From: Bacteroidota bacterium
Lineage (GTDB): Bacteria; Bacteroidota; Bacteroidia; Flavobacteriales; Flavobacteriaceae
DNA: 64,000 bases
Reading direction: 5' to 3'
NCBI GenBank assembly: GCA_023386585.1
Contig: JAEWJM010000007.1
Span: 62,001-126,000 of the forward strand
Shown here in pieces: positions 8,880 through 16,750 of the stretch. The notes beneath the pieces are model-generated. The model was given only the letters and a program-made list of their open reading frames with translations, was not told the origin of the DNA and did no database searches. A program made the translations under genes and the position numbers. Numbering within the stretch: position 1 is the stretch's first letter; the number at the start of each line of letters is the position of its first letter.

Positions 8880-9801
8880 ATTCTTTCTGAAGTACAATGT
8901 TGTGGCTCTGCCGAAGCTCTTCGTATTTTTCGTTGAGTGCGCGGATGACTTTCTTCTGGAAATTCAGCGGGTGATGCTTTGACACATCCGGCGTCGATTT
9001 AAGTGCGATATTAAAATCGTCGCGGGTCATTGCACTGAACTTCCGTTCCCAAAACCGCAGGGTTAGCTTTCGCAAGAAACTGTCGACTGATTTTCCGATC
9101 GATCCGCAGAGGAACCATTCAATAGTTTTAGCGAATAGCGGTTTGGAAATTTCGGGAACCGCGGAAAGGTCGGGACAATGAGCTCCAAGGATCGAACTGA
9201 TCCAGGTATTTTTTTCATAGAATTCTTTGAGCAGCTTGCCGCCCAGCATTGGGATAAGCGTCTTGATTTCGGTAGCAGTGAAGCGGTTTTTTTCTTCGAT
9301 CTCGAGTTTGTCGGATGCAACGAAGTAATTGATGCAAAAGTATTTGCGGGAATTTAGCAGGAATATTTTTTTGTAGAGCATCAACAACGTCCTTGCGACC
9401 CAAAGCCGGCCCGGGCGTGTAATTACAAAAAAGTCGATATCGCTTTCGTGATCGTAGCAACCTTTTGACAACGAACCGGATATTCCAACAGCTTCCACAA
9501 AGGGAAATTTCGAAATAAGGCCGGCACGTTCCGAAGCCTTGATCATTGCATTTGCTGCCATGCGGTTTCCGAGCTGCCTTTTTTCGATGCAATCCGGATC
9601 GCAATCGCGAAGGTAATAATCGCCGACTTTCTGTATGATCTTGCGATCGAGCAGCAGCTGTAGCTCGGTTTCAACTTTTGAGTGGTCTTTTTCGGGATAA
9701 TAACTGCAGATTTCTTCCAGCTTCAGCGGATACTTGAAAATAGAGAAATAAAGTATGGTTTTAAGTGATTCCACGGTTGCCGTATTGATGCTTGATGCCA
9801 A
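8872..9801 (-). CDS. Nucleotidyltransferase-fold protein with N-terminal winged-helix-like region
   Basis: A 309-residue protein not matching a named family I can recall with certainty. Residues 10-65 look like a winged helix (LKTILYFSIFKYPL to IIQKVGDYYL). Residues 103-127 carry the Pol beta/MNT motif G109-S-x-S-K-G followed by D121-x-D123 in DIDFFV, the metal-binding pair of nucleotidyltransferases. The C-terminal 150 residues are helical with no motif I recognise. The start is TTG at 9801; no ATG occurs in frame near the conserved region. It is the first gene of the nine-gene run and overlaps the next by 8 bases. It could adenylylate or nucleotidylate a small molecule or protein, or act in regulation; a toxin role is possible for MNT proteins but no antitoxin-like partner is adjacent. 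Confidence 0.7.
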   Translation of the reverse strand: MASSINTATVESLKTILYFSIFKYPLKLEEICSYYPEKDHSKVETELQLLLDRKIIQKVGDYYLRDCDPDCIEKRQLGNRMAANAMIKASERAGLISKFPFVEAVGISGSLSKGCYDHESDIDFFVITRPGRLWVARTLLMLYKKIFLLNSRKYFCINYFVASDKLEIEEKNRFTATEIKTLIPMLGGKLLKEFYEKNTWISSILGAHCPDLSAVPEISKPLFAKTIEWFLCGSIGKSVDSFLRKLTLRFWERKFSAMTRDDFNIALKSTPDVSKHHPLNFQKKVIRALNEKYEELRQSHNIVLQKEYV

Positions 9802-9855
9802 TTTTTTGAAAAGGTTGCGCTGTTTTAACCCTTTCAGATAAAAAATCGTAATTCT

Positions 9856-10494
9856 TTATTTGGCGCGCGTCATTGTGATTTCCATGTTTTTGAATTCGGT
9901 GCCGTTAGGGGCGACATCAAACATTTCGATCTGCCGCGTATTATCGTCAACGATTGTGAAAATTTCACGTGACGGTTTTGCCTTTTTCGTCACCGGATCG
10001 GTAACCTCGCCCTTAAATTCCATCGTTGGTGATTTGCCATCGTAGTCGGCCGCCATATACATCATGCCGGTTCCCATATTATCGACCCAGGTTGAAACCA
10101 TTTTTTTTGAAGCATTGTCGTAACCGATTGTGCCGATCCCTTCGTAATCCATTCCCATGAAATTGCCTTTGTGCGTCATTTGCTGGTAACGGCCGCCAAG
10201 AATCATCCGGCTCTCAGCGGTCATTTTGTTTGTGGTTGGCTTGGCACCCGGCGATTCCCAGATCGTGATCGATTCGTTCCATTTGCCGTTGTCCAGTGCG
10301 AGTTGCTTGTGGATTTCGCCCGGAGTCATGTATTCGATCCAAGCTTTTTGTATGGTTGCCGAATCGGGAGCTGTGGTTGTGGTTTCGGCAGTATTCACAG
10401 GCTGCAGCGGCGTGTCGGGACGCGCTTTGTCTTCAGCTTGTTTGCAGGAAATGAATGCGGCTAAGATGCTGGCAGTGAGTACGATTTTTTTCAT
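9856..10494 (-). CDS. DUF1579 family lipoprotein
   Basis: A 212-residue predicted lipoprotein. The N-terminus MKKIVLTASILAAFISC ends in a lipobox-like ISC, giving a lipidated Cys17. A linker rich in T, A and P follows. The mature part matches the DUF1579 pattern: repeated W-containing beta strands (WNESITIWESPG, RYQQMTHKGNFMGMDYEG, STWVDNMGTGMMYM). The function of DUF1579 is not known. A TAnnTTTG element lies just upstream on the minus strand (10514-10521). It sits 54 bases before the nucleotidyltransferase-fold gene, so read-through into the glycan operon cannot be excluded, though the gap is larger than any inside that operon. Confidence 0.85.
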   Translation of the reverse strand: MKKIVLTASILAAFISCKQAEDKARPDTPLQPVNTAETTTTAPDSATIQKAWIEYMTPGEIHKQLALDNGKWNESITIWESPGAKPTTNKMTAESRMILGGRYQQMTHKGNFMGMDYEGIGTIGYDNASKKMVSTWVDNMGTGMMYMAADYDGKSPTMEFKGEVTDPVTKKAKPSREIFTIVDDNTRQIEMFDVAPNGTEFKNMEITMTRAK

Positions 10495-10513
10495 AACGGA
10501 AATATTGCTTCCT

Positions 10514-10521
10514 CAAATGTA
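10514..10521 (-). promoter_or_regulatory. TACATTTG -7 element for the DUF1579 lipoprotein gene
   Basis: Read on the minus strand, TACATTTG matches the Bacteroidota -7 consensus TAnnTTTG and lies about 20 bases before the ATG at 10494. No good TTTG -33 box is seen at the usual 17-20 base distance. Confidence 0.5.
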
Positions 10522-10545
10522 AAAATTTTCCTGACATTTCTAACG

Positions 10546-10628
10546 CCTAGCCCCGACTGAAACAGCATCCTTTTGCCGCGCAGCAGGGCAAAAGATATCG
10601 TGGAAGGCGGGAAAAAGCTCCTGAATTT
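10546..10628 (+). repeat. Structured intergenic repeat, copy A
   Basis: One of four copies of the same element in this window. The order is AGCCCCGA, CAGCATCC, the inner stem CTTTTGCC/GGCAAAAG, GATAT, a CGGG arm pairing with CCCG, and AGCTCCTGAATTT at the end. The last 13 bases are identical to those of copy D. Its right end reaches the stop codon of polA (10627-10629, minus strand). Confidence 0.75.
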
Positions 10629-13446
10629 AATGCGCAGCCAGCCAGTTTTCGCCCACGCCCATATCAACCACGAGCGGAACGTCAAGCGGAAAGGCATTTT
10701 CCATCTCGTGCCGCACGATGTTTTTGATGTCTTCGAGTTCGTCTTTTACCACATCAAAAACCAATTCGTCATGCACCTGAAGCAGCATTTTGCTTTTTCG
10801 GTTTTCGCTGATGAGCCTTTTGTGGATGTTGATCATCGCAATCTTAATGATATCGGCAGCGCTTCCCTGGATTGGCGCATTGACGGCATTTCGTTCTGCG
10901 GCGCCGCGAACTACGGCATTTTGCGAATTTATATCCTTGAGATAGCGACGCCGGCCTGAAATCGTTTGGGCGTAACCGATCTCGCGTGCAGTCTGTATTT
11001 GTTCACTGATATATTCGCGAAGCCTCGGATACGTATTGTAATAAGCTTCGATGAGGTCTTTTGACTCGCCGCGGGAAAGCGAGGTCTGATTGCTGAGGCC
11101 AAACGCGGAAACGCCGTAAATAATCCCGAAGTTGACTGTTTTCGCATTGCTTCGCTGTTCGCGGGTGACTTCTTCCAGCGGAATATTGAAAACCTTCGCG
11201 GCAGTTGAACGGTGAATGTCTTCGCCGTTGCGGAACGATTCGATCATGGCCTGTTCACCGCTTAGCGCCGCAATGATCCGTAGTTCGATCTGGCTGTAAT
11301 CGGCAGAAAGCAGCACATGGTTTTCGTCACGGGGTATGAATGCTTTCCGGATCTGTCGCCCGCGTTCGGTGCGGATTGGTATGTTTTGCAGGTTCGGATT
11401 GTTCGAGCTGAGCCTGCCTGTCGCCGCAACCGCCTGCATGTAATCGGTGTGGACACGGCCTGTGCGCTGGCAAACCTGCAGCGGAAGCGCCTCGACATAG
11501 GTATTTTGGAGTTTCACCAGCTGGCGCCAATCCAGTATGTCATGAACAAACGGACTTGTCTGGGCGAGGAACGAAAGTATGTCTTCGCCCGTTGCGTATT
11601 GTCCGGTTTTGGTCTTCTTCTGCTTCACGCCTCCGATCTTGAGTTTGTCGAACAGGATCTCGCCCAATTGCTTCGGTGAGCCGATGTTGAACTTTTCGCC
11701 TGCCGATTCGTAGATTTTTTCTTCAAGTCGGCTTATGTCGCTGCCAAGCTCAGCCGAAAGCGATCGCAGAAAATCAACGTCGAGGCGAACACCTTCGAGT
11801 TCCATATCGGCTAAAACGGAAACCAGCGGAACCTCGATTTCATCAAAAAGTTTTTTAGTGCCGGTCTGGTTGAGTTTTTCGGCAAAGGTTTCCTTGAGCT
11901 GCCAGGTTACGTCGGTATCTTCAACCGCAAAATCGCGAACGAGATCTTCGGCGACATCGCGCAGCGTAAGCGAGCTTTTTCCCTTTTTGCCCACGAGCGC
12001 TTCCATTGGCGTCAATGCATAATGCAGGTAAGTTTCGGAAAGTATGTCCATTGTATGGCGCATGTCCGGATTGATGAGGTAATGCGCGATCATCGTGTCG
12101 AAAAGTACGCCTTTGACATCGATTCCGTAACCTGCAAGTACTTTCAGGTCGTATTTCAGATTGTGGCCGACTTTCTCGATGGTTTCACTTTCGTAGAATG
12201 GCCGGAACTTTTCAACGATTGCCAGCGCCTGTTCTCGATCGGGCGGAACCGGAACGAAATAGCCTTTTCCTTTTTCCCAGGTGAATGACAATCCAATCAG
12301 TTCGGCAACGAGTGCGTCGGGTGAAGTAGTTTCGATGTCGATGCTGACCGATGTTTGCTTCATTAGATTTTGCATCAACAGCTTCATTGCCATTTCGCCG
12401 CCTGCAGATTGGTAGTGATGAGCAGTGTTGTCGATCATCCGCAGGTCGCCGCGGCCGATTGGCGCCTGGCCATCGTCTGAAAACAGGTCGAATTGGTCGC
12501 TTTTTACAATGGTTTTGGTTGGGATGAGCCCTTGCGATTCGATTTCGGAATATTCTTGCTTTTTATAGAAAAGGCTGTTGAATTGCTCGGCCATCCTGCG
12601 GAATTCCAATTCGTTGAAAAGCGCTTCCACTTTTTCGGAATCGGGGCGTGTCAGTTCATAATTGGTTTCGTCGAATTTCACTTCACAATCGCAGATGATC
12701 GTCGCGAGTTTTTTCGACATTATTCCTTTGTCGGCATTGGCCTCGATGGTTTCCTTCATTTTTCCCTTCAGCTGGTGTGTATTTGCCAGCAGGTTTTCCA
12801 TCGAACCGAATTCCTTCAATAATTTCTTCGCGGTTACTTCACCAACACCGGGCAGTCCGGGAATGTTATCGACGGCATCGCCCATCATCCCAAGAAAATC
12901 GATTACCTGTTCGGGGCGTTCGATGCCAAATTTTTCCAGGACTTCGGGAATTCCCCAGATTTCGATTCCGTTACCCATGCGAGCGGGTTTGTACATAAAA
13001 ATGTTTTCCGATACGAGCTGAGCGAAATCCTTGTCTGGGGTGACCATGAAAACCTGGTAACCTTGTTTTTCGGCTTGTTTTGCGATCGTGCCGATGAGGT
13101 CGTCGGCCTCGCAGCCTGCAAGTTCAATTATCGGGATGTGCATCGCCTCGAGAATTCGGTGGATATATGGAATTGCAAGAAGAATTGCTTCCGGCGTGGC
13201 GCTTCGGTGTGATTTGTAATCGGAATACATTTCGCTTCGAACGTGGCTTCCGTCCTTATCGAATGCAACGGCAAGATGATCGGGCTTTTCGCGTTTGATC
13301 AGATCAAGAAGCGAATTCATGAATCCCATGATTGCCGAAGTGTCCATTCCTTTCGAATTGATCCTCGGATTTTTGATGAAAGCGTAGTATCCGCGGAAAA
13401 TTAAAGCGTAGGCATCGAGCAGGAACAGTCTCTTTTGTGGCGTCAT
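10627..13446 (-). CDS. polA: DNA polymerase I
   Basis: Family A polymerase of 939 residues that fills gaps and removes RNA primers. All three domains are present: the 5'-3' exonuclease (LFLLDAYALIFRGYYAF at the N-terminus, VDNIPGLPGVGEVTAKKLL helix-hairpin-helix), a 3'-5' exonuclease that looks intact (SIDIETTS, HNLKYDLKVL), and the polymerase with motif A LLSADYSQIELR, motif B RSNAKTVNFGIIYG and motif C LQVHDELVFD. I chose ATG 13446 (MTPQKRLFLLDAY) instead of the open frame from 13500, because this is where family members begin. The stop codon lies at the edge of repeat copy A. Confidence 0.96.
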   Translation of the reverse strand: MTPQKRLFLLDAYALIFRGYYAFIKNPRINSKGMDTSAIMGFMNSLLDLIKREKPDHLAVAFDKDGSHVRSEMYSDYKSHRSATPEAILLAIPYIHRILEAMHIPIIELAGCEADDLIGTIAKQAEKQGYQVFMVTPDKDFAQLVSENIFMYKPARMGNGIEIWGIPEVLEKFGIERPEQVIDFLGMMGDAVDNIPGLPGVGEVTAKKLLKEFGSMENLLANTHQLKGKMKETIEANADKGIMSKKLATIICDCEVKFDETNYELTRPDSEKVEALFNELEFRRMAEQFNSLFYKKQEYSEIESQGLIPTKTIVKSDQFDLFSDDGQAPIGRGDLRMIDNTAHHYQSAGGEMAMKLLMQNLMKQTSVSIDIETTSPDALVAELIGLSFTWEKGKGYFVPVPPDREQALAIVEKFRPFYESETIEKVGHNLKYDLKVLAGYGIDVKGVLFDTMIAHYLINPDMRHTMDILSETYLHYALTPMEALVGKKGKSSLTLRDVAEDLVRDFAVEDTDVTWQLKETFAEKLNQTGTKKLFDEIEVPLVSVLADMELEGVRLDVDFLRSLSAELGSDISRLEEKIYESAGEKFNIGSPKQLGEILFDKLKIGGVKQKKTKTGQYATGEDILSFLAQTSPFVHDILDWRQLVKLQNTYVEALPLQVCQRTGRVHTDYMQAVAATGRLSSNNPNLQNIPIRTERGRQIRKAFIPRDENHVLLSADYSQIELRIIAALSGEQAMIESFRNGEDIHRSTAAKVFNIPLEEVTREQRSNAKTVNFGIIYGVSAFGLSNQTSLSRGESKDLIEAYYNTYPRLREYISEQIQTAREIGYAQTISGRRRYLKDINSQNAVVRGAAERNAVNAPIQGSAADIIKIAMINIHKRLISENRKSKMLLQVHDELVFDVVKDELEDIKNIVRHEMENAFPLDVPLVVDMGVGENWLAAH

Positions 13447-13619
13447 TTCGGAAAAATTTAGCCGTAAAAATAGCAAATCCAAATCATTTTTCAGGCGCAT
13501 TCCGATCAGTATCGACTGTCTTACAGGCAGTCAAACAAAAATGAGGCTCAGATGGCGCAAATGCTGCCGGAAATCTAAAAACTTTCTTAAATTGTGATGC
13601 CAAAAGAAGCGTTTCAAAA

Positions 13620-14609
13620 GTGAAAATTGCACTTCCTTTATTGATCGTAATTTTTGTAACCGATTTGCTGATGCCTTTCGGTGTTGCTCTGGGGCTGTTG
13701 TATTGTGTGTGCATTTTTCTTACGATCCGCGAATCGCGAAAAAAAATCCTGCTCGTCGCCGTACTGGCAACTCTTTGTACACTGATCAAGCTCGCCGTAT
13801 ATTTTGACATCGAAACCGAATATTACGTCTTGTGGAACCGCGCGATCACAATTCTGACGCTTTGGCTCACGACAATAATTGCCATCCGTTTCAGGCTGTT
13901 GCACGACAGGCAACGGCTGGTGGCCGAAATTGAACGGAACGCGAAAGAAACCGAGCAGTTCATTTATATTGCAAGTCACGATCTGAGCGAACCATTGCGC
14001 ACCGTTAAAGGAATGGCGAAGCTTCTTGAAACGCGATATGCCGAAGTTCTCGGAAGCGAGGGCAAGCAGTTTCTTGACTACATCGACAACTCGACCGACA
14101 GGATGAACTCGCTGATCGTTTCGCTGCTCGAATACGGAAGATTGGGAAAAAAATCGAGGCTTGAAACGGTCGATCTTCAAAAAGTACTTGGCGAAGTCAC
14201 GCAAGACCTTCTCTTAATTATCGAAGAAACCGGTGCAGCGATATCTTCATCAAAATTGCCGCTCGTTAAAGGTTACCACGACGAGCTTCGGGTGCTTTTT
14301 CAGAATTTGATTACGAATGCCATCCGTTTCAGGAAACCCGGGAGCACTCCACAAATAACCATTTCGGCTGAGCACATTCCGGAGGGCTGGCAATTTTCGG
14401 TATCCGACAACGGCATCGGAATTCCGCAAGACCAGCTTGAAAAGATATTTACCATTTTTAAACGGCTTCATTCGCGCGACGAATACGAAGGAACCGGAAT
14501 CGGACTGGCGCATTGCCGGAAGATCGTCGAATTGCACCACGGAAAGATCTGGGCTAAGTCGGCTGCCGGAAAAGGAAGCACTTTTTATTTTACGATACCA
14601 AATCCATAA
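13620..14609 (+). CDS. Membrane-bound sensor histidine kinase
   Basis: A 329-residue kinase starting at GTG 13620. Residues 1-90 hold about three membrane helices with only short loops, so no separate sensor domain is visible. A short coiled linker follows, then the HisKA domain with H120 in IASHDLSEPLRTV (the form seen near phytochrome-like kinases), and the HATPase domain with N box FQNLITNAIRF, G1 VSDNGIGIP and G2 GTGIGLAHCRKI. The response regulator gene starts 14 bases downstream, so the two form a pair. The stimulus is not evident; the compact membrane input suggests an intramembrane or lipid cue, which is inference. Confidence 0.92.
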   Translation: MKIALPLLIVIFVTDLLMPFGVALGLLYCVCIFLTIRESRKKILLVAVLATLCTLIKLAVYFDIETEYYVLWNRAITILTLWLTTIIAIRFRLLHDRQRLVAEIERNAKETEQFIYIASHDLSEPLRTVKGMAKLLETRYAEVLGSEGKQFLDYIDNSTDRMNSLIVSLLEYGRLGKKSRLETVDLQKVLGEVTQDLLLIIEETGAAISSSKLPLVKGYHDELRVLFQNLITNAIRFRKPGSTPQITISAEHIPEGWQFSVSDNGIGIPQDQLEKIFTIFKRLHSRDEYEGTGIGLAHCRKIVELHHGKIWAKSAAGKGSTFYFTIPNP

Positions 14610-14623
14610 CCTGCATAATTACC

Positions 14624-15061
14624 ATGAGAAAAATCCCCGGACTTGACTGTATTTTACTGATTGAAGACGACAGGGCTACCAACTTTATCCACACTTTGGC
14701 CATTGAGGAACTTAAGCTCGATGCCCGAATTGAAGTCTGCCTCAACGGCCGCGAAGGACTCGATTACCTTACGTGCCGTGGGAAATATTCTGATAACCCG
14801 CACTTTCCCCAACCCGGATTGATCTTCCTGGATATCAATATGCCATTGATGGACGGATGGGAATTTTTGATGGAATACGAAAAGCTTTCCGACGAACAAA
14901 AGGGAAATATCATCTTGATGATGGTTTCGGCAAGCACCAATCCCGATGACGAACATCGTGCGATGCACCAGGGAATTGTTAATGGCTATATCAATAAACC
15001 GCTGACCGCTGAAATTGTATCGGAAATCATCGAAGAACACTACGCTTCTCCGGAGGCGTAA
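14624..15061 (+). CDS. Single-domain response regulator (receiver only)
   Basis: A 145-residue CheY-like protein with no output domain. The acidic pocket is E14-D15-D16, the phospho-acceptor D70 in LIFLDINMP, the switch Ser/Thr in MMVSAST and the conserved lysine K125 in GYINKPLT. The pattern resembles Rcp1-type regulators that pair with phytochrome-like kinases. It lies 14 bases downstream of the histidine kinase gene. Output must go through another protein, or it may act as a phosphate sink or in a phosphorelay. Confidence 0.93.
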   Translation: MRKIPGLDCILLIEDDRATNFIHTLAIEELKLDARIEVCLNGREGLDYLTCRGKYSDNPHFPQPGLIFLDINMPLMDGWEFLMEYEKLSDEQKGNIILMMVSASTNPDDEHRAMHQGIVNGYINKPLTAEIVSEIIEEHYASPEA

Positions 15062-15113
15062 CCAGCAGATGTTAACAGTTAAATTTGCTTTAATTGAGAT
15101 GACTTTCAACGCG

Positions 15114-15121
15114 CATCTTTG
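15114..15121 (+). promoter_or_regulatory. CATCTTTG, possible -7 element for the metallophosphoesterase gene
   Basis: CATCTTTG differs from TAnnTTTG at one defined position, with a TTG about 17 bases upstream (ATTGAG). Transcription from it would begin near 15127, which favours GTG 15148 as the translation start. Confidence 0.3.
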
Positions 15122-15147
15122 TTTATTTGTGCCAAAATTCTAAAGCC

Positions 15148-16377
15148 GTGCGCTGGATTATAATCGTTTTCATTTTTCTTTTTATTGAAATTTATGCGTT
15201 CCAGGCTTTTCGAACTGCTTTCCGCCAGAAATGGATTGCGTATGCCTACGAAGCGTTCAGCCTGTTGACCATCTTTTTCATAATTTACCAGATTACCCAA
15301 TACGACCGGTCGGTTGGGCAAAATAAGCAAACCCTTTTCACAGCCGGATTGTTGTTGGTAACACTGCTTCCAAAGGTGGTGCTTGCAGTTGTTCTTTTTG
15401 CCGAAGACATCGTACGCTTGCCGATTGCAATTGTCGATTATTTTCGGCACAGCGAGACTGTCAAAGGACATTTTCCGGCAAGGCGCAAGTTTGTCACACA
15501 GGCTGCGTTTGGACTTGCGGCTGTTCCGTTTCTTTCGCTTCTGTATGGAATTTTCGTGGGGAAGTATAATTTCCGTGTTTTGCGCCAGACGATTTATTTT
15601 GATGACCTGCCGGACGAATTTGACGGCTTTCGGATAACGCAGTTTTCAGATGTCCACAGCGGAAGTTTCGACAATAAGGAAAAAGTCGAATATGCCATCG
15701 ATCTGATCAACGATCAGGAAACCGACATGATCCTTTTCACCGGCGATATTGTCAATACGCACGCGAAGGAAATGCATCCGTGGCTCGACACGTTCAACAA
15801 GATAAAGACGCCAAAGTTTGGGAAGTATTCGGTTTTGGGAAACCACGATTATGGCGAATATGTCACCTGGGATTCATTGGAAGCAAAGCAGGCCAATTTT
15901 GAAGCAATAAAGAATTTATACGGACAGATTGGATTTAAGCTGATGCTGAACGAGCAAACGGCCATCAAAAAAGGAAATGACCAGATCATACTGGTAGGCG
16001 TGGAGAATTGGGGACATAACTTCAAAAAAGCCGGTGATCTCGACAAAGCTTCACAGGGACTGACCAAAGGCGATTTTAAAATCGTGATGTCACACGATCC
16101 GTCGCACTGGGAACACATCATCAAAAAGGATCCGAAATTCTTCCAGTTGACACTTGCAGGCCATACGCATGGTTTCCAGTTTGGCATCGAAATTCCCGGC
16201 GTGATCAAATGGAGTCCGGTCCAATACATCTACAAACAATGGGCGGGGTTGTATGAACAGGCTGGCCGTTATATTTATGTCAATCGGGGGCTCGGCTATC
16301 ACGCTTATCCGGGCCGTGTGGGGATTTGGCCGGAAATTACTGTGTTTGAACTAAAAAAACGTGCGGTATCTGCATAA
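15148..16377 (+). CDS. Membrane-anchored metallophosphoesterase
   Basis: About 409 residues. Three or four membrane helices occupy the first 130 residues, then a calcineurin-like phosphoesterase domain with the metal motifs FSDVHSG, FTGDIVNT, LGNHDYG, MSHDP and AGHTHGF in the canonical order. Related YkuE/YaeI-type proteins act on phosphoesters or phospholipids at the membrane; the substrate here is unknown. The start is uncertain: GTG 15148 (VRWIIIVFIF) begins at the first helix, and TTG 15127 is possible but would coincide with the predicted transcription start. Confidence 0.85.
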   Translation: MRWIIIVFIFLFIEIYAFQAFRTAFRQKWIAYAYEAFSLLTIFFIIYQITQYDRSVGQNKQTLFTAGLLLVTLLPKVVLAVVLFAEDIVRLPIAIVDYFRHSETVKGHFPARRKFVTQAAFGLAAVPFLSLLYGIFVGKYNFRVLRQTIYFDDLPDEFDGFRITQFSDVHSGSFDNKEKVEYAIDLINDQETDMILFTGDIVNTHAKEMHPWLDTFNKIKTPKFGKYSVLGNHDYGEYVTWDSLEAKQANFEAIKNLYGQIGFKLMLNEQTAIKKGNDQIILVGVENWGHNFKKAGDLDKASQGLTKGDFKIVMSHDPSHWEHIIKKDPKFFQLTLAGHTHGFQFGIEIPGVIKWSPVQYIYKQWAGLYEQAGRYIYVNRGLGYHAYPGRVGIWPEITVFELKKRAVSA

Positions 16378-16410
16378 TTGTTCAAAAATGTTACATTTGT
16401 TGTACATTTG
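16378..16410 (+). promoter_or_regulatory. Two tandem TACATTTG -7 elements
   Basis: Exact TACATTTG octamers at 16392-16399 and 16403-16410, both fitting TAnnTTTG, with a TTG at 16378-16380 that is 22 bases upstream of the second. They lie 44-62 bases before the thioredoxin-like ATG at 16454. Confidence 0.6.
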
Positions 16411-16453
16411 TTAGCGAATTGCCAAGAAATGTCATAATATAAACCGTTTGTCA

Positions 16454-16750
16454 ATGTCAAAATTCGGAGAACTTATCAACGCCCCAATTCCTGTCCTGAT
16501 CGACTTCTATACGGAATGGAACGAGCAGTCGGTTTCGATGCATCCGGTCATCAGGGATGTCGCTGCCGCACTGGGTGACAAGGCGAAAGTTATAAAGATC
16601 GATATCGATAAAAATCAGGAACTTGCCGATGCGCTTCGAATCAAAGGCTTGCCAACACTGATGATCTACAAAGAAGGTCAAATGGTCTGGAGGCAATCCG
16701 GAGAGCTCGACGCCAACACCATAATCGGCCTTGTACAGGAGCAGCTTTAA
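16454..16750 (+). CDS. Thioredoxin-fold protein lacking the active-site cysteines
   Basis: A 98-residue protein with the thioredoxin fold (PVLIDFYTEWN, VIKIDIDKNQELA, GLPTLMIYKEG with the cis-proline). At the active site the WCGPC motif is replaced by W22-N-E-Q-S26, and the protein contains no cysteine, so it cannot perform dithiol exchange. It might serve as a chaperone, an adaptor or a subunit. I chose ATG 16454 rather than the in-frame TTG 16448. It has its own double promoter. Its stop codon overlaps that of the convergent deacetylase gene (16747-16750, shared TTAA). Confidence 0.88.
   Translation: MSKFGELINAPIPVLIDFYTEWNEQSVSMHPVIRDVAAALGDKAKVIKIDIDKNQELADALRIKGLPTLMIYKEGQMVWRQSGELDANTIIGLVQEQL

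Noticed and set aside
8872..9801. Toxin-antitoxin (MNT/HEPN) system
   Set aside because: The protein has the MNT motif, but it is much longer than MNT antitoxins and no HEPN partner with RX4-6H lies beside it; neighbours are biosynthetic.
13447..13500. Upstream start of polA at 13500
   Set aside because: The family begins at MTPQKRLFLLDAY; the additional 18 residues have no counterpart.
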